Positions 46,794 to 55,122 of a DNA stretch of 64,000 bases are shown here, in pieces. Location: the NCBI RefSeq assembly GCF_009932435.1, contig NZ_BJOU01000001.1, positions 1,240,001 to 1,304,000 on the forward strand, read 5' to 3'. Numbering within the stretch: the stretch's first letter is position 1; each line of letters opens with the position of its first letter. The notes under the pieces were generated by a model. That model searched no databases. It was given only the letters and a program-made list of their open reading frames with translations, and had not been told where the DNA came from. Position numbers and translations under genes: made by a program. The stretch comes from Gordonia crocea. GTDB taxonomy: Bacteria; Actinomycetota; Actinomycetes; Mycobacteriales; Mycobacteriaceae.

Positions 46794-47468
46794 TCAGTGC
46801 AGCAGCAGGAGCCAGATCGCGGTGTAGTGGGCGATGGCGGCCACCACGGTGCACGCGTGGAAGAACTCGTGGTGGCCGAAGGTCTGCGGCCACGGGTTGG
46901 GCCAGCGCAGCGCGTAGAGGACGCCGCCCACGCTGTAGAGGACCCCGCCGAGGACCAACAGTGAGATGACCAGCCCGCCGGAGTATTCGATCAGCGTGGA
47001 GGCTTTGGCGACGATGACCCAGCCCAGGCCGATGTAGAGGGCGACGCCGAGCCACCGTGGGGCCTGGGGCCAGGCGATCTTGAGCACCATGCCGGCGATC
47101 GCCCCGCTCCAGACGATGCCCAGCACCCACCAGCGCGTCGGTGACGGCAGGGCGAGGTAGGAGAACGGCGTGTAGGAGCCGGCGATGAACAAGAAGATCA
47201 TCGAGTGGTCGGCCCGCTTCATGAGCATGGCCGCGCGCTCGGATCCCCACTTGTGCCGGTGGTAGGTGGCGCTGATCGTGAAGAGTCCGAACACGGTGAT
47301 CCCGTAGATCGCACATGCCAGCGCGGCGCCGACCCCCTTGAGTTGGGCGGCACCGATGACGATGGCGGCGACGGCGAGCGTCGAGATCCACGCGCTGTAT
47401 TGGTGGATCACCCCGCGCATACGCGGCTTCGACTCGAGGTGAGCCGGCGTCGGGATTTCGGTAACCAT
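46794..47468 (-). CDS. Hemolysin III family (YqfA/PAQR-like) membrane protein
   Basis: A 224-residue protein with seven predicted helices. RGVIHQYSAW at the N-terminus, FTISATYHR near residue 80 with MLMKRADHSMIFLFIAGSYTPF, and HHEFFHACTVVAAIAHY at the end contain the conserved Ser/His/Asp of the family (a zinc-dependent hydrolase-like site in PAQR relatives). Despite the name, lytic activity is not implied. The ATG at 47468 gives MVTEIPTPAHLESKPR. It corresponds to Rv1085c and is divergent from uppS. Confidence 0.93.
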   Translation of the reverse strand: MVTEIPTPAHLESKPRMRGVIHQYSAWISTLAVAAIVIGAAQLKGVGAALACAIYGITVFGLFTISATYHRHKWGSERAAMLMKRADHSMIFLFIAGSYTPFSYLALPSPTRWWVLGIVWSGAIAGMVLKIAWPQAPRWLGVALYIGLGWVIVAKASTLIEYSGGLVISLLVLGGVLYSVGGVLYALRWPNPWPQTFGHHEFFHACTVVAAIAHYTAIWLLLLH

Positions 47469-47473
47469 AAACC

Positions 47474-47485
47474 TACGGTACCGTA
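47474..47485. promoter_or_regulatory. Palindrome upstream of the hemolysin III gene
   Basis: TACGGTACCGTA is a perfect 12-bp palindrome 6 bp upstream of the hemolysin III start, within the 82-bp gap shared with uppS. Adjacent GTAAC (47461) and GTTAC (47487) extend the symmetry loosely. The form fits a TetR-type operator; no regulator is adjacent. Confidence 0.5.
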
Positions 47486-47550
47486 AGTTACTGACGCGTT
47501 CGCCACTTTCGTGTTCGGCGCCACTCTCGCCCCGCGTACTCTGAAGGACG

Positions 47551-48336
47551 ATGAAACTCATTCCCGACACGCTGCGTACCCCGATGTACGCGGTCTATGA
47601 GCGACGGCTCGCGCAGCTGTTGGACCGGGAGCGCCTGCCCAAGCATGTGGCGATCATCTGCGACGGCAACCGCCGGTGGGCGCGCGAGGCGGGGTTCGAG
47701 GACGTCAGCCACGGGCACCGCGTCGGCGCGGCGCGCATCGCGGACATGCTGTCCTGGTGCGACGAACTCGGGATCGGCACCGTCACCATCTACCTGCTCT
47801 CGACCGAGAATCTGCAGCGCCCGTCGGAGGAACTCGACGCGCTGATGGAGATCGTCCCCGACATCGTCGACGAGATCTCCGCGCCCGGGCGCGGCTGGCG
47901 GGTCCGCCTCGTCGGCAACATCGACCAACTGCCCGCCGTCGCCGCGCAGCGGCTCAAGGCCGCCGCCGACCGGACCGTGCGCCACGACGACCGGCTCAAC
48001 GTCAACGTCGCCGTCGGGTACGGCGGTCGACAGGAGATCGTCGACGCGGTGCGCGACCTGCTGGCCGAGCGCATTGCCGGCGGCGCGTCGGGCGACGAGT
48101 TGATCGAGGCGGTTACCGTCGACGCGATCGACCGGAACCTCTACACGAAGGGTCAGCCCGACCCCGACCTGGTCATCCGCACCTCGGGGGAGCAGCGCCT
48201 CTCCGGGTTCCTGCTCTGGCAGAGCGCGTATTCGGAGATCTGGTTCACCGACGCCTACTGGCCCGAGTTCCGTCGGGTCGATTTCTTGCGCGCGCTGCGC
48301 GACTTCGGCGCGCGGAATCGCCGATTTGGCCGTTAA
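47551..48336 (+). CDS. uppS: Short-chain Z-isoprenyl diphosphate synthase (Rv1086-like)
   Basis: A 261-residue cis-prenyltransferase. HVAIICDGNRRWAR carries the catalytic Asp and substrate-binding Arg, and RTSGEQRLSGFLLWQSAYSE the C-terminal diphosphate-binding signature. In mycobacteria the Rv1086 orthologue makes Z,E-farnesyl diphosphate, the starter for decaprenyl phosphate in cell-wall synthesis; the location after hemolysin III supports orthology rather than the long-chain synthase. AAGGAC precedes the ATG closely. Confidence 0.94.
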   Translation: MKLIPDTLRTPMYAVYERRLAQLLDRERLPKHVAIICDGNRRWAREAGFEDVSHGHRVGAARIADMLSWCDELGIGTVTIYLLSTENLQRPSEELDALMEIVPDIVDEISAPGRGWRVRLVGNIDQLPAVAAQRLKAAADRTVRHDDRLNVNVAVGYGGRQEIVDAVRDLLAERIAGGASGDELIEAVTVDAIDRNLYTKGQPDPDLVIRTSGEQRLSGFLLWQSAYSEIWFTDAYWPEFRRVDFLRALRDFGARNRRFGR

Positions 48337-48371
48337 CCGGGAATCGGCTGGTCGTGGCCTAGATTAGGGTT

Positions 48372-49019
48372 ATGTACGACGATGCGTGCGAGGCTGCGGC
48401 CGACCTCGGCGATTTCGAGTTTGAGCGGAAGTTCCTGCTGCGCGAATTGCCCGCGGAGGCGGCCGCCGACCCCAGCCCGACGTTGATCGTGCAGGCCTAC
48501 GTCTTCGCCGACGACGGGTTCGCCGTGCGGGTGCGCATCAGCGGTCCCGCCGGTCGGCTCGACCTGGACCGGCCGCCGCGCGACCTCGCGCAGGCGCTGA
48601 CCGACCGCGACGACTCGCTGGGCACCCTCGGGGCGAAGGGTCCGGCGGTGTCGGGGACGCGGTATGAGGCCGAACGGCAGATCGACCCGTTGGTCGCCGG
48701 GTCCATCGCGGCCCGGTCGGAGGCGTTGATCGCCAAGGTCCGCTATTCGATGTGGATGGGCGAGGACGGCTGGGTGGTCGACCGGTTCCTGGCCGACAAC
48801 GCGCCGCTGCTCGTCGGGGAGGTGGAGCGGGCCCGCCCGGTCACCGACCTGGCGATCCCGGACTTCTGCGTCACCGAGGTGTCCGAGGATTCCCGCTTCG
48901 GCAACGAATACCTGGCCTACCACCCGTTCCCGACGTGGGCGGCCGAGTTCGCCGATGAGTACCGGATTCTCGGTCCCGGGTTTATGCAGTCGCTGGGGGA
49001 GAACCGCTTCGACGGTTAG
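48372..49019 (+). CDS. CYTH-domain protein
   Basis: A 215-residue protein. FEFERKFLLRELP at residues 17-29 matches the ExExK signature that opens CYTH (triphosphate tunnel) enzymes, followed by alternating acidic and basic strands (AVRVRISG, EAERQID, SEALIAKVRYSM, LLVGEVERA). The family binds inorganic triphosphate or nucleotide triphosphate with divalent metal; bacterial members may be triphosphatases. It reads in the same direction as uppS, 35 bp downstream, and converges on the TetR gene at 49032. Confidence 0.85.
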   Translation: MYDDACEAAADLGDFEFERKFLLRELPAEAAADPSPTLIVQAYVFADDGFAVRVRISGPAGRLDLDRPPRDLAQALTDRDDSLGTLGAKGPAVSGTRYEAERQIDPLVAGSIAARSEALIAKVRYSMWMGEDGWVVDRFLADNAPLLVGEVERARPVTDLAIPDFCVTEVSEDSRFGNEYLAYHPFPTWAAEFADEYRILGPGFMQSLGENRFDG

Positions 49020-49031
49020 GTCGGCCAGGAG

Positions 49032-49598
49032 CTAGCCGGTGCGTGCGGTTAGTGCGGTGTCGAGATAGTCGATCAGCGGTGTCTGGTCGGTCGCGGTCAT
49101 CCATCGGCGATAGCCGTATTCGACGACGGCCAGGACGGTGGCCACCAGTACGCCGGCGTGCCAATCGTCGGCTCCCCGCCCCAAACGGTGGGCGGCGATG
49201 GCGATCAAGGCGTCCCGGTCGTTGTCGGTGATCAGGTGGACCCGGTCAAGGATGTCGGGTGCGCCGGTGATGATGGTGCGCCAGCGCCTGGCCTCGAGGT
49301 CATTCATGGCCTGGGTCTGGTCGCGAATTGCGGTGATCAAGTCATCCTCGGGGGTCGAGGCGTCGATGTCGGCGAAACGCTCGACAATCGCTGCGCTACT
49401 CGCCCGGATGGGGCCCAACACCAGGTCCTCCTTTGAGGGAACATGCCGATAGTAGGTACTAGGCGAGACGCCGGCCGCCTCGGCGATCTGGTCGGTTGTC
49501 ACCGAGCGATACCCGTTCTCGGCGAAAAGCTGCAGCGCTGCGGAGTCGATGCTGCGGCGCACTTCGGTGCGCCTTCGTGAGCGCAGTGGTGAGGTCAC
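49032..49598 (-). CDS. TetR-family regulator divergent from the KstD-like gene
   Basis: A 188-residue TetR protein with HTH at residues about 30-55 (SVTTDQIAEAAGVSPSTYYRHVPSKEDL). The C-terminal ligand domain is short. It is transcribed away from the steroid-dehydrogenase-like gene, and the 54-bp gap plus the start codon region carry the palindrome at 49641-49665, its probable operator. Ligands of such regulators beside KstD genes are often steroid or acyl-CoA compounds; not proven here. Confidence 0.9.
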   Translation of the reverse strand: MTSPLRSRRRTEVRRSIDSAALQLFAENGYRSVTTDQIAEAAGVSPSTYYRHVPSKEDLVLGPIRASSAAIVERFADIDASTPEDDLITAIRDQTQAMNDLEARRWRTIITGAPDILDRVHLITDNDRDALIAIAAHRLGRGADDWHAGVLVATVLAVVEYGYRRWMTATDQTPLIDYLDTALTARTG

Positions 49599-49615
49599 GG
49601 TGTCAGATTGTCAGA

Positions 49616-49665
49616 TTGTGGCAGCGGGGTCCAATGTGATAGTAACTCTCATATGGAGAGTAACT
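49616..49665 (+). promoter_or_regulatory. Promoter and operator of the KstD-like gene, overlapping its start codon
   Basis: TTGTGG (49616-49621), 16 bp and GATAGT (49638-49643) form a plausible promoter. The near-perfect inverted repeat AGTAACTCTC / GAGAGTAACT (49641-49650 and 49656-49665, one mismatched pair) is centred on the start codon ATG at 49653. The -10 box is about 10 nt before the ATG, so transcription and translation should start together. An 8-bp tandem repeat TGTCAGAT x2 lies just upstream (49601-49616). Confidence 0.6.
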
Positions 49666-51317
49666 ACCAATTCGATGTTGTCGTCGTCGGTTCTGGTGCC
49701 GCGGGGATGACCGCCGCCATCACTGCCGCGCGCGGCGGTCTTGAAGTCGTTCTCGTCGAAAAGTCGGAACGGTGGGGCGGGTCAACCGCGCGCTCCGGGG
49801 GCGGGATCTGGATACCCGGCAACGATGATCTGCTCGGTCATGCCGGTGCCGATGACATCGAGGACGCGCGTCGGTATCTGCACGCACTGGCCGACGACGT
49901 GGTCGATCCGCTACGGATCGACACCTACATCGATCGCGGCCCGGAGGCTTTGCGAGCACTGTGCTCGTGGACGCCGCTCAAGCTGATGTGGGTTGACGGC
50001 TATTCCGACTACCTGCCCGAACTCCCCGGCGGCCGCGCGGCGGGTCGGTCAGTGGAACCGAAGCCGTTTGACACCAGGGTGTTGGGCGCGGACTACGAAA
50101 CAATGGAACCCTTCTACACCAAGACGCCGCTCAACGTTGTTGTCGCGCAAGGTGATTACAAGTGGCTGAGCACTGGGACGCGACACTGGCGAGGACCGGT
50201 ACGAATGACCAAAGTGGCGGCCCGGACCGTGCTGGCACGGCTGCGCGGGAAGCGGCTCGTCGGGTTGGGTGGAGCGCTCGTCGGTCCATTGATGATCGGC
50301 GTGCGTGCTGCTGGCGTCCAGGTGCGACTGGGTGAGGGCTTGCGCGAGTTGCTGATCGGCGATGGCGGCGAGGTTGCTGGTGTGGTGCTTGAGAGTGGTG
50401 AACAGATAGCGGCGCGTCGTGGTGTGGTCTTGGCCAGCGGGGGATTCGACCACAATGCTGCGATGCGGGCGCATTATCACCGGAAGCCTGCCAGCGCCGA
50501 TCTTTCGTTGGGGGCAACGGCCAACACCGGCGACGGTATCAACGCGGCGCTCGAGGTGGGTGCGGCGCTGGACTTGATGGACGACGCCTGGTGGGCACCG
50601 TCGATTCCGTTGCCGAACGGGCCATGGTTTGCCCTCGCGGAACGGTCTCTTCCGCGCAGCATCCTGGTCAACAGTCGTGGGGTCCGGTTTATGAACGAGT
50701 CACTGCCCTATGTGGAGGCCACTCATGCCATGTTTGGTGGCCCGCACGGTAGTGGGGACGGGCCGGCGAAGAATCTGCCGGCATGGATGATCTTCGACCA
50801 GGGATATCGTGATCGATACGTCTTCGCCGGGCGTCCGGCGAAGACTCCGCTACCGCAGAAGTGGTTCGACAGCGGTGCCCTCGTCCGAGCCGATTCGATC
50901 CCCGCCCTGGCCGACCGGATCGGCCTCCCGGCAGGCGAGTTGGAAGCGACCATCGCCCGGTTCAACGGGTTTGCGCGCGACGGAGTGGATCGTGACTTCG
51001 GTCGGGGAGAGTCGGCCTACGACCACTACTATGGCGATATCACCAACAAGCCCAACCCCGGCCTGGGGGAGATCGTCAAACCGCCGTTCTACGCGGCGGA
51101 AATCGTGCCCGCCGACCTGGGGACCAAGGGTGGTGTTCTGACTGATGAGCGGGCGCGTGTACTGCGGGATGACGGGACGGTGATCGACCGGCTCTATGCG
51201 GCGGGAAATGTTTCGGCCGCAGTGATGGGGCATACCTATGCAGGCCCTGGTGCCACGATTGGACCGGCGATCGTGTTCGGCTACGTGGCTGCGTGTGATC
51301 TGGTCGGCGCTGGTTAA
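49653..51317 (+). CDS. kstD: 3-oxosteroid 1-dehydrogenase-like FAD enzyme
   Basis: A 554-residue flavoprotein. FDVVVVGSGAAGMTAAITAA is the FAD-binding motif, and WGGSTARSGGGIWIPGN follows as in KstD and related succinate-dehydrogenase-like flavoproteins. The C-terminal GHTYAGPGATIGPAIVFGY contains the Tyr-x-x-x-Gly pair that binds the 3-keto group in KstD1. Introduces the 1,2-double bond into 3-oxosteroids. The ATG at 49653 is the only start near the FAD motif and lacks a ribosome site; a leaderless mRNA is likely. Substrate range may differ from ring-A steroids. Codon use is somewhat less GC-biased than in backbone genes. Confidence 0.87.
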   Translation: MESNYQFDVVVVGSGAAGMTAAITAARGGLEVVLVEKSERWGGSTARSGGGIWIPGNDDLLGHAGADDIEDARRYLHALADDVVDPLRIDTYIDRGPEALRALCSWTPLKLMWVDGYSDYLPELPGGRAAGRSVEPKPFDTRVLGADYETMEPFYTKTPLNVVVAQGDYKWLSTGTRHWRGPVRMTKVAARTVLARLRGKRLVGLGGALVGPLMIGVRAAGVQVRLGEGLRELLIGDGGEVAGVVLESGEQIAARRGVVLASGGFDHNAAMRAHYHRKPASADLSLGATANTGDGINAALEVGAALDLMDDAWWAPSIPLPNGPWFALAERSLPRSILVNSRGVRFMNESLPYVEATHAMFGGPHGSGDGPAKNLPAWMIFDQGYRDRYVFAGRPAKTPLPQKWFDSGALVRADSIPALADRIGLPAGELEATIARFNGFARDGVDRDFGRGESAYDHYYGDITNKPNPGLGEIVKPPFYAAEIVPADLGTKGGVLTDERARVLRDDGTVIDRLYAAGNVSAAVMGHTYAGPGATIGPAIVFGYVAACDLVGAG

Positions 51318-51335
51318 TCTGGTCGGCGCTGGTTG
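51298..51335. repeat. 19-bp tandem duplication at the kstD stop codon
   Basis: Two adjacent 19-bp copies (51298-51316 and 51317-51335) differ only at their last base. The first contains the kstD stop; the second lies just outside the gene. The near identity points to a recent duplication. Confidence 0.85.
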
Positions 51336-51413
51336 ATCGGGTCGACGCATCGGGTCCTGCCCGGAGCTGACTGTCGGTGCCGAACCATCCGGCGGTCAGT
51401 CGGGTCAGTCCAA

Positions 51414-52013
51414 TCAGTTCTCAATGTCGGCGATCACGAATCGAGCAGCCCGCATAAAGCGCTCGGCGAACTCGGTGTAGCGGGCATGCCCCAGGCCGGC
51501 CTGCAACGTCGCGCCGTTGATCGCGATAGTCAACGCGTCGAGTCGGTCTTCGGTGGCGTGGTCGCCCAACGCTGCGGCCAGTTGATCGGCGATCGTGTGA
51601 CCCACGCGCTCGCGGACGCGGCGCACCGATTGGTCGTCGCTCAACAGGGCTGCAGTGGATGAGCGACTCAAGTCGGGGTCATCGGCGAGAAGCGCCCCGA
51701 AGGAGGTGAATACCTGCTTGAGGCGATCGGCCGGCAAGTCGCCGACGATGTGCTGGCCACCCCACTGGTCGACCAGGCGCGCGAATGCCTCGGCAATGAC
51801 GTGTTGTTTGGAGGAGAAGTATCCGTAGGTGGTCGCGTGGGTGATCCCAGCTCGACGAGAAACGTCGCGCATGGACAAGCGGTCGTAGCCCACGTCGTGG
51901 AGGGCCTGCACTGCTGCGGTCACGATTCGATCGGCGGTGTCTGGTACCGGCCCGCCTCTGCCGACGGCCGAATGTCCGGCGCGCTTAGGAGGGTCGGATT
52001 CTGATGCTGCCAC
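51414..52013 (-). CDS. TetR-family regulator divergent from the SnoaL-like gene
   Basis: A TetR protein of about 199 residues. HTH residues about 40-70 (LSMRDVSRRAGITHATTYGYFSSKQHVI). GTG at 52013 has AGGA 8 nt upstream; the frame can be extended six codons to a TTG at 52031. It is divergent from the SnoaL-like gene, with repeats in between (52037-52085) as likely operator. Adjacent to kstD on the other side (97 bp), with converging transcription. Confidence 0.88.
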   Translation of the reverse strand: MAASESDPPKRAGHSAVGRGGPVPDTADRIVTAAVQALHDVGYDRLSMRDVSRRAGITHATTYGYFSSKQHVIAEAFARLVDQWGGQHIVGDLPADRLKQVFTSFGALLADDPDLSRSSTAALLSDDQSVRRVRERVGHTIADQLAAALGDHATEDRLDALTIAINGATLQAGLGHARYTEFAERFMRAARFVIADIEN

Positions 52014-52036
52014 GGTGCAGATCCTAGTCAAGCCGC

Positions 52037-52085
52037 TTGACAGGTGGCTAGTTTACAGGCGTATAGTTTACGGCAGTCAACTGTC
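52037..52085 (+). promoter_or_regulatory. Promoter and repeated operator before the SnoaL-like gene
   Basis: TTGACA (52037-52042), 18 bp, GTATAG (52061-52066) form a promoter. TAGTTTAC occurs twice (52049-52056, 52064-52071; period 15), the second copy over the -10 box. Outer inverted pentamers GACAG (52039-52043) and CTGTC (52081-52085) frame the region. Repression by the divergent TetR is the simplest reading. Confidence 0.55.
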
Positions 52086-52137
52086 TGGTGATGTGTCCAG
52101 GCATTCGTCCACAGCACGGTGAAAGGTAGTGGTGGTC

Positions 52138-52698
52138 ATGGCCTTCGATCGCAGTGAACTCGACAGCATGCGACAGCGGTGGGAGCAGGCGAACGTCGAG
52201 GTAGAAGAGGCAGGTGATTGGCGTCCGCTGGCCGAGTTCTATACCGCCGACGCGACCTACGGCTGGAACTATGGACCCGGCTGGGACTTTATGGCGGTGG
52301 GCCGCGATGAAATTCGTGACTACGCCGTCGGATATGAGATGGACGGGCTAGAGGGGTGGACATACCCCTATCAGACCTGGGTGATCGATGAGCGCACCGG
52401 AGACATGATCGGTCTGTGGAAGCAAGTCTTCACCGCCCACCGTCCGGATGGCACCCCCTATGCGCTTGAGGGTGTACAAGGCAGCTGGTTCAAATACGCG
52501 GGTGACTTCACCTTTGGTTGGCAGCGAGACTTCTTCGACTATGGCAACGTGACCGCCCTGTACACCGAGATGCTGAATGCTGGAGTTGCCACAGCAGGGA
52601 TGCACAAGCGCATCGAGCGCGTACTCGACGCTGCGGAGAGGCGCGAGCCGTTGCCGGGTTGGTACAAACTGGGTCAGGCCCCCGTGCCCTTCTGGTAG
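52138..52698 (+). CDS. SnoaL/NTF2-like protein
   Basis: A protein of about 186 residues with the NTF2-like fold pattern: an N-terminal helix (MRQRWEQANVEVEEAGDW), then a Trp/Tyr-rich cone (LAEFYTADATYGWNYGPGWDF). Related small proteins are isomerases, cyclases or hydratases acting on polyketides or steroids. Next to a KstD-like gene, a steroid substrate is plausible. AAAGG at 52122-52126 fits an in-frame GTG at 52132 as well as the ATG at 52138. Confidence 0.78.
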   Translation: MAFDRSELDSMRQRWEQANVEVEEAGDWRPLAEFYTADATYGWNYGPGWDFMAVGRDEIRDYAVGYEMDGLEGWTYPYQTWVIDERTGDMIGLWKQVFTAHRPDGTPYALEGVQGSWFKYAGDFTFGWQRDFFDYGNVTALYTEMLNAGVATAGMHKRIERVLDAAERREPLPGWYKLGQAPVPFW

Positions 52699-52748
52699 TC
52701 GCCGAGACCGATCGAGCTGTTGGCGCCGGCCCGAGCGCCGGCGATTGC

Positions 52749-54194
52749 TCAGACGTCGCGCAGTAGCGCGACCAACGCGTCGAGGTCGGCCGAGTACGAC
52801 GACGCCGACGGCGTCCCGAACCCGACGATCAGCCCGTAGCGGGGTTCGTCGGTGGCCGCGGGGTGGGCGAAGAAGGACAACGGGGTGATGCTGATCTCGC
52901 GCGCCGAAGCCGCGGCGATCAGTGCCGATTCACGCTGTGCCGTCGTCGGGACTACCACGTGCAGGCCGCCCGCCACGCCGGAGACGGCCGCGCCGATCTC
53001 GTCGAGCCGCGCGACCAACTGGTCGCGGCGGCGACGGTAGAACTGGCGGGTCCGCCGGATGTGGCGGTCGTAGGCGCCGGAGTCGATCATCTCGGCGAGG
53101 ACGAGCTGGTCCACGATGCTGGCGTCAGGTTCGCGGATGCCCTTGGCCCACGCGACCCGGTCGACGAGTCGGGGTGGCAGGACCAGCCAGCCGATGCGCA
53201 CCGAGGGCGACAGCGTCTTGCTCACCGAGCCGGCGTAGACCACGACGTCGGGGCCGAGTGCTTGCAGGGCGCCGACCCGGTCGCGGTCGTAGCGGTACTC
53301 GCCGTCGTAGTCGTCTTCGACGACGAGGGTGCCGGTGCGTCGGGCCCACTCGACGACCGCGGTACGGCGCGCCGGGGACAGCGAGACGCCGGTCGGGTAT
53401 TGGTGGGCCGGGGTGAGCAGCAGTGACGTCGCGTTGGTCGGGATCGCATCGACCACCGCGCCGTCCTCATCGAGCGGGACGGGCACGGTGGCCGCACCGC
53501 GTTCCTCGATCGCCTGGCGGTGGAAGACCAGGCCGTGGGACTCCACCGCCACGGTGGGTCCCAGGACCGCGGGGGTCAGCAGCGCGAGCGAGTACTGGAC
53601 CGCGGGGGTCAGCACGATCTGGTCCGGCTCGGCGTGGACCCCGCGCGCCCGGGCCAGATAGGCCGCGAGCGCCTCGCGGAGTCGGGCGCTGCCGTGGGGT
53701 GGGGTGGGCTCGAAGGCGCTGTCCGGTGCGGTCGTGATCGCGCGGCGGGTCGCGGCGATCCAGTCGGCGCGGGGAAAGCGCCCGGCATTCGGTTGTCCGG
53801 TGAGGAAGTTGTGTCGCGGAGCCGGGGGCGCCGACCGCGGTGGGAGGGCCGTCGCGGTCGGCGTCGTGCTGACACGCTGCGCCACCTGCGTGCCCGCTCC
53901 CCGGTGTGCCACCAACCATCCCTCGGCGATCAGGTCGGAGTAGGCCGCCGCAGCGGTGCCACGCGACACGCCGAGATCGGCGGCCAGCGACCGGTACGGC
54001 GGCAGTCGGGTCCCCGCGGTCAGTCGACCGTCGGAGATCGCGGCCCGCAGCGCGTCGACCAACCGGCGGCGCTGTTGGGCGCCTCGGCCCCGAACGGGTC
54101 CGGTCACGGTGAAGTCGAGGTGAAGGTCGGCCCCGGTTCGTCGGGCGGTCGCGTCCCACGCCTCGCCAGCCCCGGAATTGGCCGAGTTTTCCAT
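52749..54194 (-). CDS. MocR/PdxR-type regulator (GntR HTH fused to aminotransferase domain)
   Basis: A 481-residue fusion. Residues about 40-108 are a GntR winged HTH (LVDALRAAISDGRLTAGTRL, then LAADLGVSRGTAAAAYSDLI). Residues about 135-480 are a fold-type I aminotransferase domain, with the PLP lysine in YAGSVSKTLSPSVRIGW and the Asp in VVEDDYDGEYRY. MocR proteins usually sense PLP or an amino compound. It is divergent from the NAD(P)-binding protein gene across a 94-bp gap with an ordered repeat pair (54197-54225). Confidence 0.93.
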   Translation of the reverse strand: MENSANSGAGEAWDATARRTGADLHLDFTVTGPVRGRGAQQRRRLVDALRAAISDGRLTAGTRLPPYRSLAADLGVSRGTAAAAYSDLIAEGWLVAHRGAGTQVAQRVSTTPTATALPPRSAPPAPRHNFLTGQPNAGRFPRADWIAATRRAITTAPDSAFEPTPPHGSARLREALAAYLARARGVHAEPDQIVLTPAVQYSLALLTPAVLGPTVAVESHGLVFHRQAIEERGAATVPVPLDEDGAVVDAIPTNATSLLLTPAHQYPTGVSLSPARRTAVVEWARRTGTLVVEDDYDGEYRYDRDRVGALQALGPDVVVYAGSVSKTLSPSVRIGWLVLPPRLVDRVAWAKGIREPDASIVDQLVLAEMIDSGAYDRHIRRTRQFYRRRRDQLVARLDEIGAAVSGVAGGLHVVVPTTAQRESALIAAASAREISITPLSFFAHPAATDEPRYGLIVGFGTPSASSYSADLDALVALLRDV

Positions 54195-54196
54195 AG

Positions 54197-54225
54197 TCTG
54201 ATTGAACCACTTTTCTGATTCAATC
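54197..54225. promoter_or_regulatory. MocR operator candidate
   Basis: TCTGATT occurs as a direct repeat (54197-54203 and 54214-54220, period 17), and GATTGAA (54200-54206) with TTCAATC (54219-54225) forms an inverted repeat over the same bases. It begins 3 bp upstream of the MocR gene start. Mixed direct and inverted arrays are typical of MocR sites. Confidence 0.6.
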
Positions 54226-54288
54226 CAGACCTAGAATTCACGTGTGCCGCAGGTCGCGGCAGCTGATTGGGGCGTGGAAGGGGATGCC

Positions 54289-55035
54289 GTGAGGGTTGTC
54301 ATCGTGGGAGCCAGCGGGACGATGGGTGCGCTGGTCAGCGAAGCGTTGACCCAGCGCGGGGCCGATGTGCTGCGGGCCCATCGGGGCAGCGGGGTTGACG
54401 CGCAGTCCGGGGCCGGGCTGGCGCAAGCCGTGGTCGGCTCCGACGTCGTCGTCGACTGCCTCAACATCACGACCCAGTCGGCGGCCAAGGCCAAAGCCTT
54501 CTTCGGGACCGCGGCCACCAACATTGCCGGCGCGGCCGAGCAGGCCGGTGCCCGCGTGGTGTGCCTGTCCATCTGCAACGCCGCCGATCCCGCGGTGAAC
54601 CGGCGGATGGGCTACTACCAGGGCAAGGCCGCACAAGAAGCGGCCTACGCCCAGCGCCTCGGCGACCGGTGCACGCTGGTGCGCACGACCCAATGGTTCG
54701 AACTCGCGCAGACCATGACCGACCAACTCTCCGCCGGCCCGGTGGCGCTGATGCCGCACATGGTCACCGCGCCCCTGGCTGCGAGCGACGGGGCGGCGGC
54801 CATCGTCGACGAGGTGCTCGAGCCGTCCGGGCGCCATGCGATCGAGGTGCGCGGCCCGCAGGAGATGGATCTCGTCGACGTGGCGCGCGCCATCCGGTCT
54901 GCGCACGGCAAAGGCGGCTGGTTGATCCCGATCCGGTTCGGCGGTGCCGCGTTGCGCAACGGCGCACTGATCCCGGCCCACGCCGACGTCGTCACCACGA
55001 CGACGCTGGACCAGTGGCTCGCCGCGAGCAACTGA
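54289..55035 (+). CDS. NAD(P)-binding Rossmann protein, NmrA/atypical SDR type
   Basis: A 248-residue protein. MRVVIVGASGTMGALVSEAL contains the GxxGxxG dinucleotide motif of atypical SDRs. The canonical YxxxK is replaced by a form GYYQGKAAQE that keeps Tyr and Lys in place (YYQGK). GTG at 54289 has AAGGGG 5 nt upstream and starts directly at the first strand; the frame extends to a GTG at 54244 without similarity. It is the likely target of the divergent MocR. Substrate unknown. Confidence 0.83.
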   Translation: MRVVIVGASGTMGALVSEALTQRGADVLRAHRGSGVDAQSGAGLAQAVVGSDVVVDCLNITTQSAAKAKAFFGTAATNIAGAAEQAGARVVCLSICNAADPAVNRRMGYYQGKAAQEAAYAQRLGDRCTLVRTTQWFELAQTMTDQLSAGPVALMPHMVTAPLAASDGAAAIVDEVLEPSGRHAIEVRGPQEMDLVDVARAIRSAHGKGGWLIPIRFGGAALRNGALIPAHADVVTTTTLDQWLAASN

Positions 55036-55122
55036 GCGCGGTTCCCGCTCCCTCGCCGTGATCGCGCTCCCCCGGCCGGTGGAGCGGGACCGCAATGGGG
55101 GAGCGGGAGTTCGGTCAGCGGA

